This document shows, piece by piece, positions 1 to 14,505 of a stretch of DNA of 64,000 nt. Within the stretch, counting starts at the first letter, position 1. Every line of letters begins with the position of its first letter. Where the stretch lies: assembly GCA_037833965.1 (NCBI GenBank), contig AP031358.1, positions 16,934,001 through 16,998,000 on the forward strand, written 5' to 3'. A program made the position numbers and the translations under genes. Under the pieces are notes generated by a model. It searched no databases. It was not told where the DNA came from and saw only the letters and a list, made by a program, of their open reading frames with translations. Source of the stretch: Marchantia polymorpha subsp. ruderalis. Its lineage: Eukaryota > Streptophyta > Marchantiopsida > Marchantiales > Marchantiaceae.

Positions 1-3000
1 CAAACATCTTCAAACAATTATGGAATGAAACTGCAGCTCTATTAGGCAGACGGCGACGAGTGCGATGTATATGAAGAGTTTCAGATGATCATGCCCTTCA
101 ATTATCAAGCAAAATGATTCGATAGGGACTACGGATATTCTACAGATGAATCCCCGTTCAGAGTTTGTACGTCGGTGATCTATAACTGAGAGTGTAACAG
201 GCTTACGAAGAATCTCCGTGACTACTCTTATCGTCTCCTTTCCAGCACGAATTGTGCAAAGCGATTATTATGACAAGTTTGGCTCAAGATGCTCCAGCCT
301 TCCTCCATCCACAATCACAAGGCCGTACTGAAAATATACCATACATCCATGCAGTTGTTCTTGTCATCATCATGCCCCTTCGACAAAAAAGTGTGAGATC
401 TGGAGCCCGGGGGCCGGAGGCTGCGATAACAAGATTCACAAAGTGCATTTCACTTGTTGAAAGCAAAAGCCCCCAAATCCAGCAACTTTAAAGCGAAGTA
501 GGAGACTATTGACTTGATTCTGTGCAGATAGAAGCGATTGTTGTATGCCATGCATGGCATTGGATACAGCAGGCTCAAAGTATATTCACAACCACACCCC
601 ATAAAGTGGTTGATTTCGCCTGGAACCAGCAGCACACCAGCATCATGGCTGTGGCGAATCAGCTGTGGTTTGAGTTGTCAATCGATTTTGTTCACGAGTA
701 GCCGTAGGCCTCGAGCTGCATTTGCTGCTGCTGTTGCAGCATTCTGCATCATCCTTCATCGCTGGCAGTACTAGCTCTACGACTCGTACTACACAAAGAG
801 GTTCCAGGTGAATGAGCAATGTGCAGCTGCAGAGAATGATACGGCCAATCTATGCGGGGCTGATAATACACGATCTCGATCACTTGCATCTCGACAGGTT
901 CTTTCACTGATGAAAACAACGGATACTGGTAATAAGATTCGGATGAGATTCACACTTGCACCTCTCAAGGCATGAGCGAATAAACGCAGGAGGAAAACAA
1001 GCCCTCGGCGATGGGAAAATTCTACCAAGACCAGCGAGACCATGGATGATGATGATGATGATGGATTGACTTTTGTCCTGGCAAGTGGTTTTCATCAGGA
1101 TTTTCTAGCTCGCGGGGATATTGTAATGCGATCAAATGAAAGGCCTGGATTTGCAATATTGCTCGGGAATCTGCACCGGAATCGGACAGGCGAACACAGC
1201 TACCTTCCTACAGACACGTGGAAGTGTCAATTTTCTGCAGAGATGAGGCACTGACTCACTGGACTGTGCAGATATTCGACGAGTAGTACAGGGACGTCAG
1301 GACTTTGGGACACCGCTGCACACAAGTGGAGCACTTGCAACTGGACTGGACGCTCGAGTCTCCAGTGAATGAAGCTCCTCCGGTCCCGGGCAAACGACTA
1401 TATTTATCGAATAATCATCGACCGGGACGAGAACGAGAACGACCACAGCGAGCGGGGTAAGATTACCCGCTCCCTTCCTAACTTCATCGTGACTACTAGC
1501 GTGATCACAGTCCCATGCCCAGGCGGCACCAATTGAGAAGGGCACAGAGATCTGGGAGCAGCTGCATCTGGCGAGTAGCGACATCTTCAGGCCCCAGGAC
1601 AGCGATCCGAACGGAGGAAGTCCTACCAGAGCAGACCGGAGTAGACCAGAATGTCGCTGTGGAAGAACCAAAGTCCCTTAGCCCCGGGGGCTGGGGTAGG
1701 ATGGGGAGGTACAGTGCAGTAGGGAGGGAGCTTAGATTGTCACGCCCTGTGCCGCGTGGCCTGCCTTGCCCGTACTGGGGTTCGGTCTGGGGTCTGGGGT
1801 TGGGGCTGGGTTTGGGGTTGGGGTTACCCAGGGCGCTAGATCTCAGGTCACGGTCGGTCGGTGGGTCGTTGGCCTCCGGGCAATAAATGTAACCTGAGAC
1901 AACGTAAAATTTATCGACGTGACTGCGGGGGCTATTTCTGCTACATCCGTGACGTACTTCCGAGTCAAACCCGTCCGAGGGCGGTCAAAACCAGAAACCT
2001 GGAATGCGGAAGCGCTCAGGGGCAACGTTACGTCGTCCATGCTCACCGAGAGGATCGGTAACCAGGGGGCTACAGATGGGATGGGAGCAATCGGTGAAGA
2101 AGCCGAGCCGTCGTGCTTAGGTTCGCGCAGTTCCGAAAGCATCAGAGTTGACTCCACTGTGGTTACTGCCCCACGTACGCGGTTGATGGTAGGCCTGTTT
2201 GACTTGTGATTGCCACTGACATGTGGCGGAGACCCAAGTCTTGACCCTCGAAACGGGGAACACCCACCGGGCTCGACCGAGTTTGCCCCGTGTCCCGGGG
2301 CTCTCACCGGGCCGCACAGAATAACCCCCGAGTCGCAGACGTGGCACCCGCCAGCTGTACGTGGGAAAATGGGAGCGTTTTCCAAGCACCTTTTCGCTTT
2401 GCCAATCGCAACATAGCCCTCCTGCTGTCTGTTTAAATTTAGTTAAAGCACAAGTCTACACAGCGCATCTACTCCCCCATCCCAGCCCCCGTGCCGAGTA
2501 ACTTTTCCGACGGTTCTTCTGCTCTGGACGTTCTTCTGCTCCCCTCCGATGACTCGTGACTAAAGCGGGGACGCAGTAAAATAGCCAAAAGCGAGGACCC
2601 GTGCATCGCAGCGGCCATTCGTCCCCGCCCGAGTGGAGGTGGAGGTGGAGGTTGTAAGATGTGGAGGGGGAAACAGTGCACGATATTTGTTACCTCCCCC
2701 TCTCGTACTTACAAAGTCGTTATGTTTTTTTCGTATGCTCCTGCTGGTACAGACGTACATGGTTTAAGTCAAGCAATGTTAGGCTTATCGTCATTTAGAG
2801 TAATCGGATCGCTGAGTCTGCTGAAAATCTCCGGATAAGGTCGTACCCACAACACCCAATCTTGTCGACCATTTTTCTTTATTATATATTTATTTATACA
2901 TATTTATATGCCGCCATGGACATGCCTCCAGTGGGACTTGTATCGTTGCGAGCGGATGGTCGTCGAGCGCACACGTTCGACGGTGGGGCAGTCTTTTCAT

Positions 3001-5900
3001 GCCGGCTCTGGGGTTAGCAAATGGATTAAGATGCTGCTGTCCATGTTTCGACTTCAATGAGTCTAACGAGGAGAGGAGGGGGGGAATTTACACGAGCACG
3101 AGAATCCCCCACCCCTAACATCATCTTTGCCCTTTTCAAATGAGCTGGGATGATGCAGTTTGCCGTAATGGTTACTCAGGGCCAGCGAGATCATTTCCTA
3201 CCCTTGCAAGAACTTCAGGCAATTGTTTTAGAACACTTTTTTTGGGTGAAATTTATTACTCAAAGTTCTGTATAAAAGTGCGTTTGGTGACAAAACATCC
3301 GGCAAATTTCTCAGGGTTGACTTTCAGGTCTGAAATTCAACGGTTGTTCTTAGCTCCTCGAATTTACCTCAAGCCCATGCTCGATTTGTGTCCTCCTCTT
3401 CCACGCATGGTGTCAAAAGAAATCCCAGAGGAAAAAGTTCCCCTCGTGTACATCAAGTTGGAAACTTCATAGGGACATTCACTTTAGAATCCAAGGTAGG
3501 CGAGAAAGAGTCCACGCTGACATGGGTAGAATTACATGGAGCTGGGCAGGTACGCAAATTTTGCCCCATACATGTGATACCCACTCCACCGAACCCCGGG
3601 AGCCTGATCTCGAGAAAGTTCGCAATGCTGTCTTCGGTTGCTTTATCACTAATTTGAGGGACATGGGCTACCTCTCTCTCAATGCTCGAGTCCAGACTTC
3701 TTTTGGGTGCCTCCAAAGTCGCAGTCTAAATACGACCAATCCACACGATCACAGCTGTAGAGATCGAGAGCAGAAATCCTGAGAGTACGAAGCAGACGCC
3801 GCATCACAGCCCAAACAATCAGCCATCGCTGCCCCTTTGCAGAGAGTTGACAATGCCTACCAAAACTCGACATGGCCTTTACTAAGAATACGAGAGACTA
3901 CAAGACGCACATCTCGTGAGAGTGGATCAGCCCGTGGTTATTAAGAGACGATGCTTGGACATCGTCGCCTTCTTCTAAGGACGCTCGGAGAGATTGTGGC
4001 CCCCGTACCATAAGGCCTGATTCGTCTCTCGCCAACACATGATCGAGGCGCACCGTCTTGACGCCCTCTGACAGCCCTCTCTCGCCGTTGTTGTACCGTC
4101 AACCCCTTTACTTGTACCTACTACAAACATGTCGTTTGCTCCTGTGAGCCCGGCCGGGGTGGCCTGAAACACAGCAGGTGGTGTGAGAAAGTCATTAAGC
4201 TCTCGCCACCTTAATCATCATCTCAGTCGGATAACTAGTCTGACTTTGCTCGTAAGAAGACCAGACCAGAGACCAGACCTGACCTGAGCAGACGCTTTTC
4301 CATCGAGATTCCTCCTCGCCTCCCTTTTCACATGCCTCGCTTTTACCCAGAGAGGAAGTGACCAGATACTCATCCCTCTCTCTATTTGGAACCGTGGACC
4401 TCCTTCAGCTGTCGACCGAGATCCGCAGACAATCTTGGGTCGACTTTCGCTGATACCTCCTTTGCAGTCGAGATCTCTCTCTCTCCCTCTCTCTCCTTGC
4501 CTCGGACTTTCCTGGCGAGGCTGGGCAGCCTCAAAGTTCCTTCTGAAAGAAAGTCCTACGAGAGATGATTGTTATTTTCCTACACACTCAGAGAACCATT
4601 ACGGTACTAACGACCTGCTCGGGTCCTCAGTCGGTATTCCAGAAGGAGGGAACTGTAGATCTCAGTTGTGAGGCTCGACCTTATCAGTTGTATGTTGGAT
4701 TTGCGTGACGTTCACATCGTTCGTTCGTCAATTTAATGACAGGATTTGAGTTTTCCCGTCGTACCTCCGATACCTGAATTTGCTTCGTGGCGGCGATACT
4801 TAAATGACTTAAATTGTGAATACGTTTCTTCTTTCCTGCTCGAGCTTTCTTTGACTTCTACATGTTTCTTGTTTCATGTCTTGTCATTCCAAAATTGTAT
4901 GTCCCGTGTGATAAGTCGTAAATTTGTATTGAGCTGTATGAACCAACCAATCTAGGTGAAAGCTATCCCAGCTTTTTGCACCGTTGTCTTACACCAACAC
5001 AAGTGTACCAAACTAGTCTTCGAAACTTCCCCTCGGTCTTAGTGGTTATCTTCTTAACATAATATATTACAATCCAGCAAAACCTCGTTTTCTATTTCAA
5101 ACATCCCAGGTATATATATCAAGTCTTAAAACTGAAGCTTCCTGACTGTACTTTCCCCTACTTTCCCCTACATGTATGGATATTTACCTAATAAGGTAAC
5201 TATTACATAATTTCTGACACTTGTGTCAACAATTGAATATAAGTTACATATAAATTTAAATGAGCATGTTTGTCTTACGTCCAGTCGATTACTCTTGTGT
5301 GAGGTAGGCATCTTGGTGAAGACATGATCTGCAGGGGATATCCTCATGGATACCCTACCTGTTTGATGGAATCTTTGATATGTATCGTCAAAAGGTTTCT
5401 AATGATATTGGCAATCTCCTTTCTGAGTTTTAGCTAGCACAAAATGTGTGAAGTAGCACTTCAAGTATCAAAATGGAACTGATAGGCCATTCCGATGCTC
5501 CGCTGCAAAGCTCCTTCAAAAGCACATACGCGTCTTTTCAAGCCTCGACCTCGACCTCGAAAAAGAATCATTTTTCAGCAGAAACAGACTATGGGCGACC
5601 TGGAAGGTAACAAACCCGAGCTCCAAGGTATTGAATGATTCCAACGCGTTTCATGTCACCTCCATTCGGCAAGTCAGCATTGCATTGACATGTCAAGACC
5701 GAGGTATGACGAGTACGTAGTGTAATGAAATCAGTCACTTGTATTCTTAAGTGAAGGGCCTGAGTCTCTAAACTATACATATTGTACACCACTCCTAACA
5801 TCGAACCACTCTAAGGTATGGAAAAGCTCAAAAATCAAAGAAAAAATGTGAATGCTGCAAGACTACTAGGGTAGGAAAAGTATGCCCGAGTAAGGGCGTC
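1..5900. other. No gene recognised
   Basis: GC is moderate (higher at 1300-2700). Open frames of 60-180 codons on both strands overlap each other in the GC-rich part and carry no recognisable domain. A (GAT)n run is at 1044-1063 and the G-run array at 1779-1830. Confidence 0.6.
1779..1830 (+). repeat. G-run array, telomere-like and G-quadruplex-capable
   Basis: Seven runs of three or four G separated by T-rich spacers, including GGGTTTGGGGTTGGGG. It recalls degenerate telomere repeats but is not the plant TTTAGGG unit. Confidence 0.6.
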
Positions 5901-6144
5901 AGTCAAAGCTGGTGAAATAATAGCACCCTCGTCTTTGCCTAGACTAAGTAGTTTAGGGATTTAAGGTTTTACCCCTAAATCCTAGATTCGGAATGCATGA
6001 ATCAAACTACTTTTCATGGATTTCCAGATTGCATGATGCTTATCCAAGATTCTAGTTTTGAAACCGGTTGTTATAGTAATAGGTATTCTTTTATGTTCTT
6101 GAAGATCCATATTTCAATCTTGACTTAACTTTCCATCTGCTAGA

Positions 6145-7172
6145 CATTTTGATTACAACAAGACCATGGAGTTGATATTTACAGACTTTTGGTGGCTACA
6201 AATGTGGAAAACCATAAAGGACTTTGTCACAACATGTGGCACATGCTCTAGATCCAAGAAACCTTGGCATCGGCCATACATAGTACTGAAACCGCGGCCG
6301 ATTCCAGAAACACCATGAACATAAGTATTTAGGAACTTCATTATGTACCTTCCAAAGTCCAAATTTTTTGATTAAGTTTTGTAGTGGTGGACCGTTTGAG
6401 AAAGATCGCACACTTTGCACAAAGTGTAAAGATACATCATCTCTGATCTTGGTATGTAATCACGTTCAATCTCAGACAATCTCTATTCAAGATCTTACAA
6501 ATGAATGTCAATCTATCATTGGCGCATCATTCTAAGACAGATGGACAAACCAAATGAATAAATCAAGTATTGGAGCAATATTTAAGATGCTCCATCAATG
6601 GATCTACTTTCATTCGCGGAGTTTGCCTACAACTGTACATGTTAAGAGTCCATGCAAAATATGGATATCATCCATGATTTGACTCTTTGATTTTTAGTTT
6701 AGCAACCGGCTGCGCAAAATCTGATCAACAGACATTTGCAGATCCACAAAGACATGAAGTCAAGGCTTGTAGAATCTCAAAAGCTGCAGAAAAAAAATGC
6801 AAATGAATCTCAAAAGAAAAATACGAAAAGAAAAATCTTAGTTGGAGATAAAGTTTGACTTTTACGTCGCAATTTGAAGATTTGCGGTTCAAACGACATA
6901 TTTAACTATTCTTGTCTTGGACCTTTTCTTGTGAATAAACATGTCAACAAGGTACCATACAAGTTGAAATTGTCCTCATCTATAAAACTTTATCAAAAAT
7001 TTCATGTTTCCTTGCTTGAATTAGGTAAAAAAATTGACTATTTTGGGACGATTGCCAAAAACTCCGCCACCAATCAAAATCAAAAGAATAAAAAAATTTG
7101 AAATTTCTAAAATCGTCAACTCTCACATCAATCAAAGGATATTTGAATATCTTGTGCAATAGCAAGGCTATA
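6145..7172 (+). mobile_element. Degraded Ty3/gypsy chromovirus, integrase to chromodomain
   Basis: Conceptual translation across frameshifts and stops gives the 3' part of a Ty3/gypsy pol. It starts with an integrase zinc finger of the form H..MELIFTDFWW..CGTCSRSK..PRPIPE (6145-6318). The integrase core remnant follows (LAHHSKTDGQTK, then LEQYLRCS, near 6510-6590). Then comes the C-terminal GPF..FHVSLLE block (6874-7030, still a 75-codon open frame), and finally chromodomain-like FEISKIVNSHIN with FEYLVQ and GY after a stop. The order is that of chromoviruses. Many in-frame stops show it is dead. I did not find the gag, protease, reverse transcriptase or LTRs. Confidence 0.8.
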
Positions 7173-7778
7173 CGTAGTGATGGGTCAATATTAAATCAGA
7201 TTATTATACACATTGTATAATATAGTATAATACAGAGCTAAAAAATTGCATTGCATTCTATTGTATCAAAACCTACTATGTGGCATCATCATCTTCAACA
7301 AATAGTTCCAATTCAAACTGCTTAGAACTCATATCTGAGTCAAGTAAGGTAAACTCTCCACTATCATCTCTGGCAATCTTCTCCAATCGAGCCTCATATT
7401 ACATGACCTGTCCTGGTGACTCTATGTCTGACCCTTTTGCCTCATCAACCACAATCATGAAAGATAAAGATATCTTGACAAAAGCTTCCTTCTCCTCATC
7501 TCTATGACATATCTCTTGTCAACAAAAAATCACAGCATTGTAGCATATTTCTGTCTAAGTTTTGAGTTTGAATTTGTCCAACTTGATTCAAGTTTTGATT
7601 TGCATCCGCTTGCTCGTCTTTTGATTACGCTCACCATCAAAAGATCCCGTAGAAAGTTGATGAATTTGGACGAGGACAAGAGATAGACATTTAAATTCAT
7701 TTCTCATCTAGATTCAAACCAGATGAGGATGTATAATTTTCAGTTGGAGATGCAGATCAGACGGATCAATGCGGTGTG

Positions 7779-9640
7779 CTAGAAATTGATAAAATCAGCA
7801 ATCAGCTGTCCGACTAGATCGAGCAAATTCTTTGCAAATTGGTGAAGAGCCATTCGGCATTGCACTTTCATGAAAATCTTGCCCAACTCCACAAACTCCA
7901 GACCGTACTTAATATCATTGATGCAAAAATAATGATAACATAGATCCGTACAAAAGGCCAATGCCATGGATGCAAAATAGATCGTTGCTAATCGTCGATG
8001 AAGCAACTTGACAAGCTCCTCAATATGATAATACTCTTGCAGACCAAAAATTGTGCGAGTCTACTTTGAGAGAGATTCAATGTGAATCTTGATCAATAAG
8101 AAACATGCTCAAATGGAGAAGAATGTAGAAGTATCACAATCTAAATATCCACATGGTTGCACAAATGGGCTGGAGAAAAACTTCCATGATTGTGGATTGA
8201 CTCTAGAAGATTATATCCAAAATGCGCTGCTTCACAGTCTCATCAATATAGATATTCATTTCACCAACAAATATGACAGAAGGAAGAAGAAAAATAACCA
8301 TCTTGACCAAGTTTAGCCGAGAGTACATAAATGGCTTGTGGTCAAGCAAGATTTGATGAATATAATGAGCACATAAACCATTCCAAGTTTCCCTTTACAC
8401 AAGATGTCATAGAAAGAGTAGAGAAAACAAATACTACAAATGGTTTTCACCAAGTATAGGACCTAATTAACACTTGCTTTCAAAATATCAAAGTTCTTGA
8501 GAATACCGAATGTGCAATTATTCAAACCATGTGGAGTACAACCAAATGCGATGGTGAAGTTTGGCAACTTCAACATCTTCCTGCAAATAAAAGCCATTAC
8601 ATTGGGGCTATCCGAATTAAACAAGAACATTATTTTGGTCAATGTAATAGAAGGAATGAGCTAAACATCTTGGTTTTGCTCCACATTGGTAGCTGTAGTA
8701 ACTAAAGTCATCATCAATTGCTCTTTCGCTTCAAATTACTTGGTCAAAAGATTGTGACCAGTCTATTGATGCAACTCTATCGCAAAATGTTGGAGAAAGA
8801 AAGTTTTTGAAATACATGCCATTAGATTCAATAGTTATAGCTTTGCATGTTTGTGGCACCGTCTAGAGAGAAGCATGTAGAAGAATATTTCCGTTCACTA
8901 CGAAAGACCTTGCTCATGACATCGGCGTACGAAGATATTAAGAGAGTGGTGTCAATAGTTTGAGAAGTACGAGGAGTGCAAACAGGTCAAAGCGCAGTAA
9001 AGAATTTCTTCCATATTGCATGTTCAAAGAAGATGAATGGACTAGTCGTATCATGCATTGACTTCTAAAACATACTATCTATTATTATTATATATTAAAC
9101 TATTGACGAAGTATCTATCATTGAAAATCTTGAACTTATCAATGATATTTTTCATTGATCATGATTATCATGATCAATGAAAAAAAAACAATCAATGAAA
9201 ATTCATGGATTGGTCCAACAAAGATTTGCTGAATTGTGGGACGATATCGCCTGCACGACCTCCTCATGCTCAGAATTCACCGACTATTGATTCAACTTTG
9301 CTTTCTTTTTTGACAAACCGCTAATCATTGATCATGATGAAAACTTGAGATGAATCCTCACATCATTGGATTGCATTTGCGACACAATGTCCATTAAACC
9401 AATCATAGATTTATGACACTTGGTGCATATCATCACATGCACTTCCAAACAATCGACCTTGGCCGCGATGGCTAAATTGCCCTGCAGTCATTTGACCTTC
9501 AAGGTCTTTTGATTGCCTATAGCAAACTTGTTGGAATCAAACAGATTTCATATAGGATGCAGAGGTCGGTTGTCGACGGCAGACTTCAACTTGTTTGACA
9601 TAATATGTGGTGAATGATGGTGGAAAATGCTCAAATTGCA
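7779..9640 (-). mobile_element. Degraded hAT-family transposase relic
   Basis: On the minus strand, broken frames give hAT-type blocks in the right order. FFEHAIWKKFFTALRP and SLDGATNMQS lie around 9050-8830. SDSPNVMAF and FGCTPHGLNNC, the region that in plant hAT/DUF659 proteins carries the conserved Asp and the His-containing HGLN motif, lie at 8627-8474. A C-terminal remnant at 8006-7779 carries LHRRLATIYFASMAL. Stops interrupt every block, so the element is inactive. Terminal inverted repeats and target duplications were not identified, and the outer limits are approximate. Confidence 0.62.
9148..9184. repeat. 18-bp perfect inverted repeat with 1-nt centre
   Basis: Arms 9148-9165 and 9167-9184 are exact reverse complements built on CATTGATCATGAT plus flanking T/A runs. 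It sits inside the hAT relic and may be part of that element or a later local event. Confidence 0.85.
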
Positions 9641-9799
9641 ATGCTTGAGGGAAAGTCTAGGATACGCAGTCTCATCAATGCATCTCCAAGTCATATCGTT
9701 GCGTTATAAAGCGTTTAAACTCACTTTGGATCAATATACAAGTTCAAATTTGTATAATATTGTATAATAAAATATTAAACTCATAGAATTTGGAGTCTG

Positions 9800-12700
9800 A
9801 ATATTATATTTAATCCTAGTTATGAAGCAAGCCAAAGCTTTTAAAAACTTTTTGCTAATTTTGCTAATGCTTCCAAAATGATTAAAAAACTTCATCGTTA
9901 ATACTCTACAAAATCCAGTGTTGAGGATATTTGATTCTAACTTGTCTAGGCCAATATCAACACCAAAGCATATGTAACCATGTGACTATCACATGAACTT
10001 CTTGTAATATAATTTCAGCTTCTATTTTTGATAAAATAAATAGAATAAATTTTGAAAACTCGTTGCTTGAAGGGAGATTAATGTCAAAGACGTGGCAGTA
10101 GTAGTGACCATGCGAAAGTGACATACAGTAGCCAATTTTTACCAACTTTGGAGGCGGTGCCAACTTTCTAACCTTAGAGTTTCTCAGTAATGTAATCACA
10201 ATATAAATAAAGTCTTGAGACATTGTCACTCTCTTATATTACTTTCAAATTTCTAGCTTCGATGTTTCTTACTTTCAATCTCTTGCTTCGTGTGTTACTA
10301 CTTCCAATTTTGGAGTTTCGAGTGCTATCCTTCCAAATTTTGTGTCAGTCGCCGTCGGCAACAATGCAACTATTACTCAGAGATCCACAAAAATTTTGCA
10401 TACCTCTTCTTGTCTAAGAAGTGAGGTGTGAGTACACATTGAGATTATGATAGATGGGTATTAAGTATGCTCGTTTTCATGAGTATTAGAGAATGAATTT
10501 ATGAAAGTCTTTAGGTTGCGACTTTCACCACCCTGAGATTGCTTTTCAACTTTTTCCCCCAAGTCCACTTCTTCTTGAAGTTGCTCACCTTCACATCGCA
10601 ACTATAAGAAAACTCGTTGGTTGTTTTAAAGTCCTCGCGCAAAAAAAACTGTACAGCTTGTTTTACCATATCTATAAAATATGTTTAACGAATAAAATGG
10701 AGATGAAAAATATACGATAAGTAACCTTCAGAAACTGATTGGTCACTGTTTCAGATTCACTGCAAGGAACATGGGAAGAATGTGCACATAACTCTCTCTC
10801 CTCCCAGTACTAAGTTACAATTAAAGAAGTGATGGCAAAAAATCATACACTTCATACAATTTCGAAGTTGTTGATCACGGAATGAAATGAAATGACAGCA
10901 CCCACTGTCTCTAAGTCTATAATGATACTGAAAAGTGAACTCTTTGTTTCATTAGAGTTACACAATAAATAAAGTGAAAGTCGAGTTATCCCTCACTTTA
11001 TGCTAATTATCCTTCCCCTTACGTCACTTCCTCCTACTTCGTCTTCTCATCGCAAAGCAAGGAGTGGGAGAGCGCTCCACGGCAAGGATGCTCGGGCCGT
11101 CAATCCTCGCTCACATGCATCTCACCACCGTGATAATTTCAGGCAGCCATGCTAGGGATCGCTAAACTTACCTGGATCCACGCATGTGAGGGACATTTAA
11201 CATAAACTGAGAAATAACTAAACGCTTACTAAATATATATATATATATATATATACCATTCTTTATCTATTAGACGAGAGAATAAACCCAACCAAGGTTA
11301 AGAGATATCACTATGTTAAACTGATTTGAAAACTTATACTAGGAGATGTATATGTAGTGTTTATGTAGATAATGTTATCCATATGAGAAGAATCACGTTA
11401 CATGACGTTCTTTCAAATGCTCCAATTCGTTGACTAGGATAGTCTTTGTATCTTAGGTACTATGTGAACATTTTTCATTATGATGTCATGTGGCCGAGCC
11501 CAATGTATCTGGTCTGATTTCACCTCTATTCGGGCTTGATGGGGTCTTCCCATCCTTCTTGCTAAATTACTCATCATATCTAGATAGTAATATAAGAAGT
11601 TATGCGAAGATCTATATGATCTTTCGCATCTGATTCAAACATATTTATAAATGGCTTACTTTCAACCATTTGAAAAGTGCTTGAAATTCCAAATACGATG
11701 TAAAAACCGATCCAACTTCCATAAGTTCAAACTTTGTGTCATTGATACATATTTGGATTGATTTCGTCTCGAGTGTATCTCTCTTCCAGATTGCACGTTC
11801 ATTTTATAAGTCCTTGCCAAGAGCTTGATATGAGGCACCTAATAGAAGGGCAGATCGAGCACATTCTAGAACTGAGACGATTATTGAGGGATCCATCAGA
11901 ACTCTAGGTCTATGAGATCGAATCAAGACCTTTCGAGGAAAATGCGGTCGATGACCAGATGTCGTCACAACATGTTCTACCGAGATCGATCCAAGCAGAA
12001 TACGCCGAATGAACGAATGGCGCACGGAGATGGTAGGATTACAGAGTGCGCAGAAGGTGGAGCCGACAAGTATGTGCAACATGGGATCGATTTTTCTGCA
12101 GTGTGCCTGCAAGGAAACTGCTTGTTCATGTGGTCGTCCATCGTTCCAGGTGCAAGTTACATGTGGTCCATCGTCCATGCTACATGGCTCGGACAAACAA
12201 CTTCGTCAATTTTCTCACAGGTAGCAACCCCTATTTGCACAGATGCTATTTGCACACAATTTAGACCGATCACCTCCGAGCTACGAGCGTGGTGCACACT
12301 TCAGGCCTACATAAGAAGGCTTGCTTTTATCTTCTCCCCTGTTCCTGTAATGAAAGGATGCGGACCAGAAAAGAAATGAATCTAGCAATCGCAGGAACAA
12401 TGTCAAGCTTTGAAAATTGAACCAATCTGAATCTGACCTGTAGCAGCTGACAACCTTATCCTGGGAGTAACCTTATCACTTCTCATCGCATAGGCAGTCA
12501 AAAGGACGAGAATATATAAAAAGTCGAAGTCCATTACACAGGAAATGAGACAAATATGGAGGAATTCGGAGTGGCTCCATTCATTGGGTTTGGGGAACGG
12601 AAAACAATCTTATCGTGCTCGGAGTCAAGCAATTGACCACTTCCCCTGCACTTCCAGTGGACTCAGCTGAGACTCAGAGGTTCGGTTGTCTCGAACTCGG

Positions 12701-13000
12701 TTAGTTTGTCATGCTCCGCTTCGAGATCGGAAAGGGCTAAACTAATCCATCTCGTAAGCCTAGAGTTTTCGCTCAGTCGCAACAGCTCTCTTTGAACCTC
12801 CCGAAAACTTCTTCACGAGGCCGACGAAGACGCCAGAAAACATAGGAAGTTGTAAGGTCTAACTCGCCATCTGTTCAATTTTGGTTCCCCACGACACGAA
12901 GTCACTAAAAGCGTGTCCTTCACGCACTTCTCAGGTGGAACAATAGTCGAAGAATCTGGGATATGCAAGGACTTCCACAACATCGGAGGAATTACACCAC
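9800..13000. other. No gene recognised
   Basis: Open frames at 9957-10229 (-), 11804-12196 (-) and 11912-12379 (+) lack known motifs, and the last two overlap each other antisense. A (CAC)n run begins at about 12995. Confidence 0.6.
11233..11255. repeat. (AT)n microsatellite
   Basis: Uninterrupted AT dinucleotides over about 23 nt. Confidence 0.9.
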
Positions 13001-14505
13001 CACCACCACCACCAAAAGCTCGAGAAGAATCGAGTGAGCTTCCAAATTGTGGGCCTCGATTTAACCATTTCAATCACGTCCGTCGTTCGACCCAACTTAC
13101 AAGGATCACCATTCCAAACCCCATGCAGGTCTTGCAAAAGAGGCTGGCGCACTCCTTTGCCCTCTATAAAGGAAAGCAGAGCCATGAGCACCGAGTAAGT
13201 GATTTGGTGCTGGTGTTTCAAGGACCTTCGTTGCTTCTTTCAATTGTTTTCGCACATTGCACTGAAAAATTAAGGACCCCAGTAGATCTTCGATGAAGAG
13301 ATGGACTCATCTCTGCGCGGGCCACGTTCGGAGCAAATTCCAGCGACCACTAACGTCGTTGATGCGCAGGGCTTATTCTTCGGATCATCACGAGTCAGGA
13401 CTGCAATCGACAGCGATCGTTAAGCTTTGGGTAGCGGAGAATTGTTTGCCCGAGCCCGAGGAAGACCGCCGGAACCAATCTCGTGGACGCTTTCTGGTGC
13501 TGCCACAGGGCGACACGTGCCTCGCCGGCATAGAGCCACCCCGAGGGGCAGTCAATAGCCGATTGAAACACAAATCAACATTTGATCAGAAGCATTTTTA
13601 ATTTATCATAAGACTTTGACGAGCCTCGAAAACTGCACAGGGGCACATGTACTGTTTACGGGTGGATGCTAAATGCGGAAAAGAGCTCGATGCGGATGAC
13701 GCTGTGTTCAAGGCTCGATCGTCAGCGACTGACGTCAGTGGCCTGAGTACTCCGACAAGGGGGACAAGCCGTCCAACGCATAAATTAAACTTGCACAAAC
13801 CCCACAGAAGCACACCAAGAGTCTCCTAAAGCCGGCTTAAGAACAATAATTATGCAGATTCTGGAGCAGAGAGGCCGAGAGCCCGAGAGGCAGCAAAGGC
13901 AAAGGGAAAGGTGCTCGCTTTCGCGTACGAGAAATTAGTCCCAAATCTTCCGATTATCTTATTGCCGCGCTGGCCGCTGAGGCAACGCGCGGCATCGAGT
14001 GTTAAGCACAGTTCGTCCGTCGATTAATGACCCGAAAGCAAGTAATCGCACCGACAAGGGTGGACGTGCGTTTCGAACGAATATGCGCAGCCTCCAGGTT
14101 TGGAAATCGGGAAAGTAAAAGGAAAATTGGAAGCACCCCGTCCCAGACAGTGCAGTGCATGAGGAAGAAGAAGAAGAAGAAGGCCCTGCCTGCCCTTGGG
14201 AAGGAACGACCGACTGTGTTATGAGAGCGGGCGTTTCTAATAACATGATGAGCACTGGCGAGCGCTTTGCTTTTAGTGGGGACTCGGGAGAATCAGCGCA
14301 CAGGAAAAGCAAATCCAAGTCAAATCGAGGCAGCAATGATTAAGGACGGGGCTCGTCGTCTGGTAACCGCAAAGCGCTAGGGGCTCCGACGAGGGGGACA
14401 TGCCTACAACATGCAAAAGGGCTTGGAGGTCAAAAAGAGGGAGGGGAGGACTCTCTGAGACGAGTCCCTGCGAAGGCATGCATGCGCGGGAAGGAACTTT
14501 AAGGT

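Noticed and set aside
544-560. 16-bp palindrome ATGCCATGCATGGCAT
   Set aside because: About one palindrome of this length is expected by chance in the window.
1843-2385. 180-codon minus-strand open frame
   Set aside because: Overlaps other open frames on both strands in GC-rich DNA; no motif, no splice context, no family resemblance.
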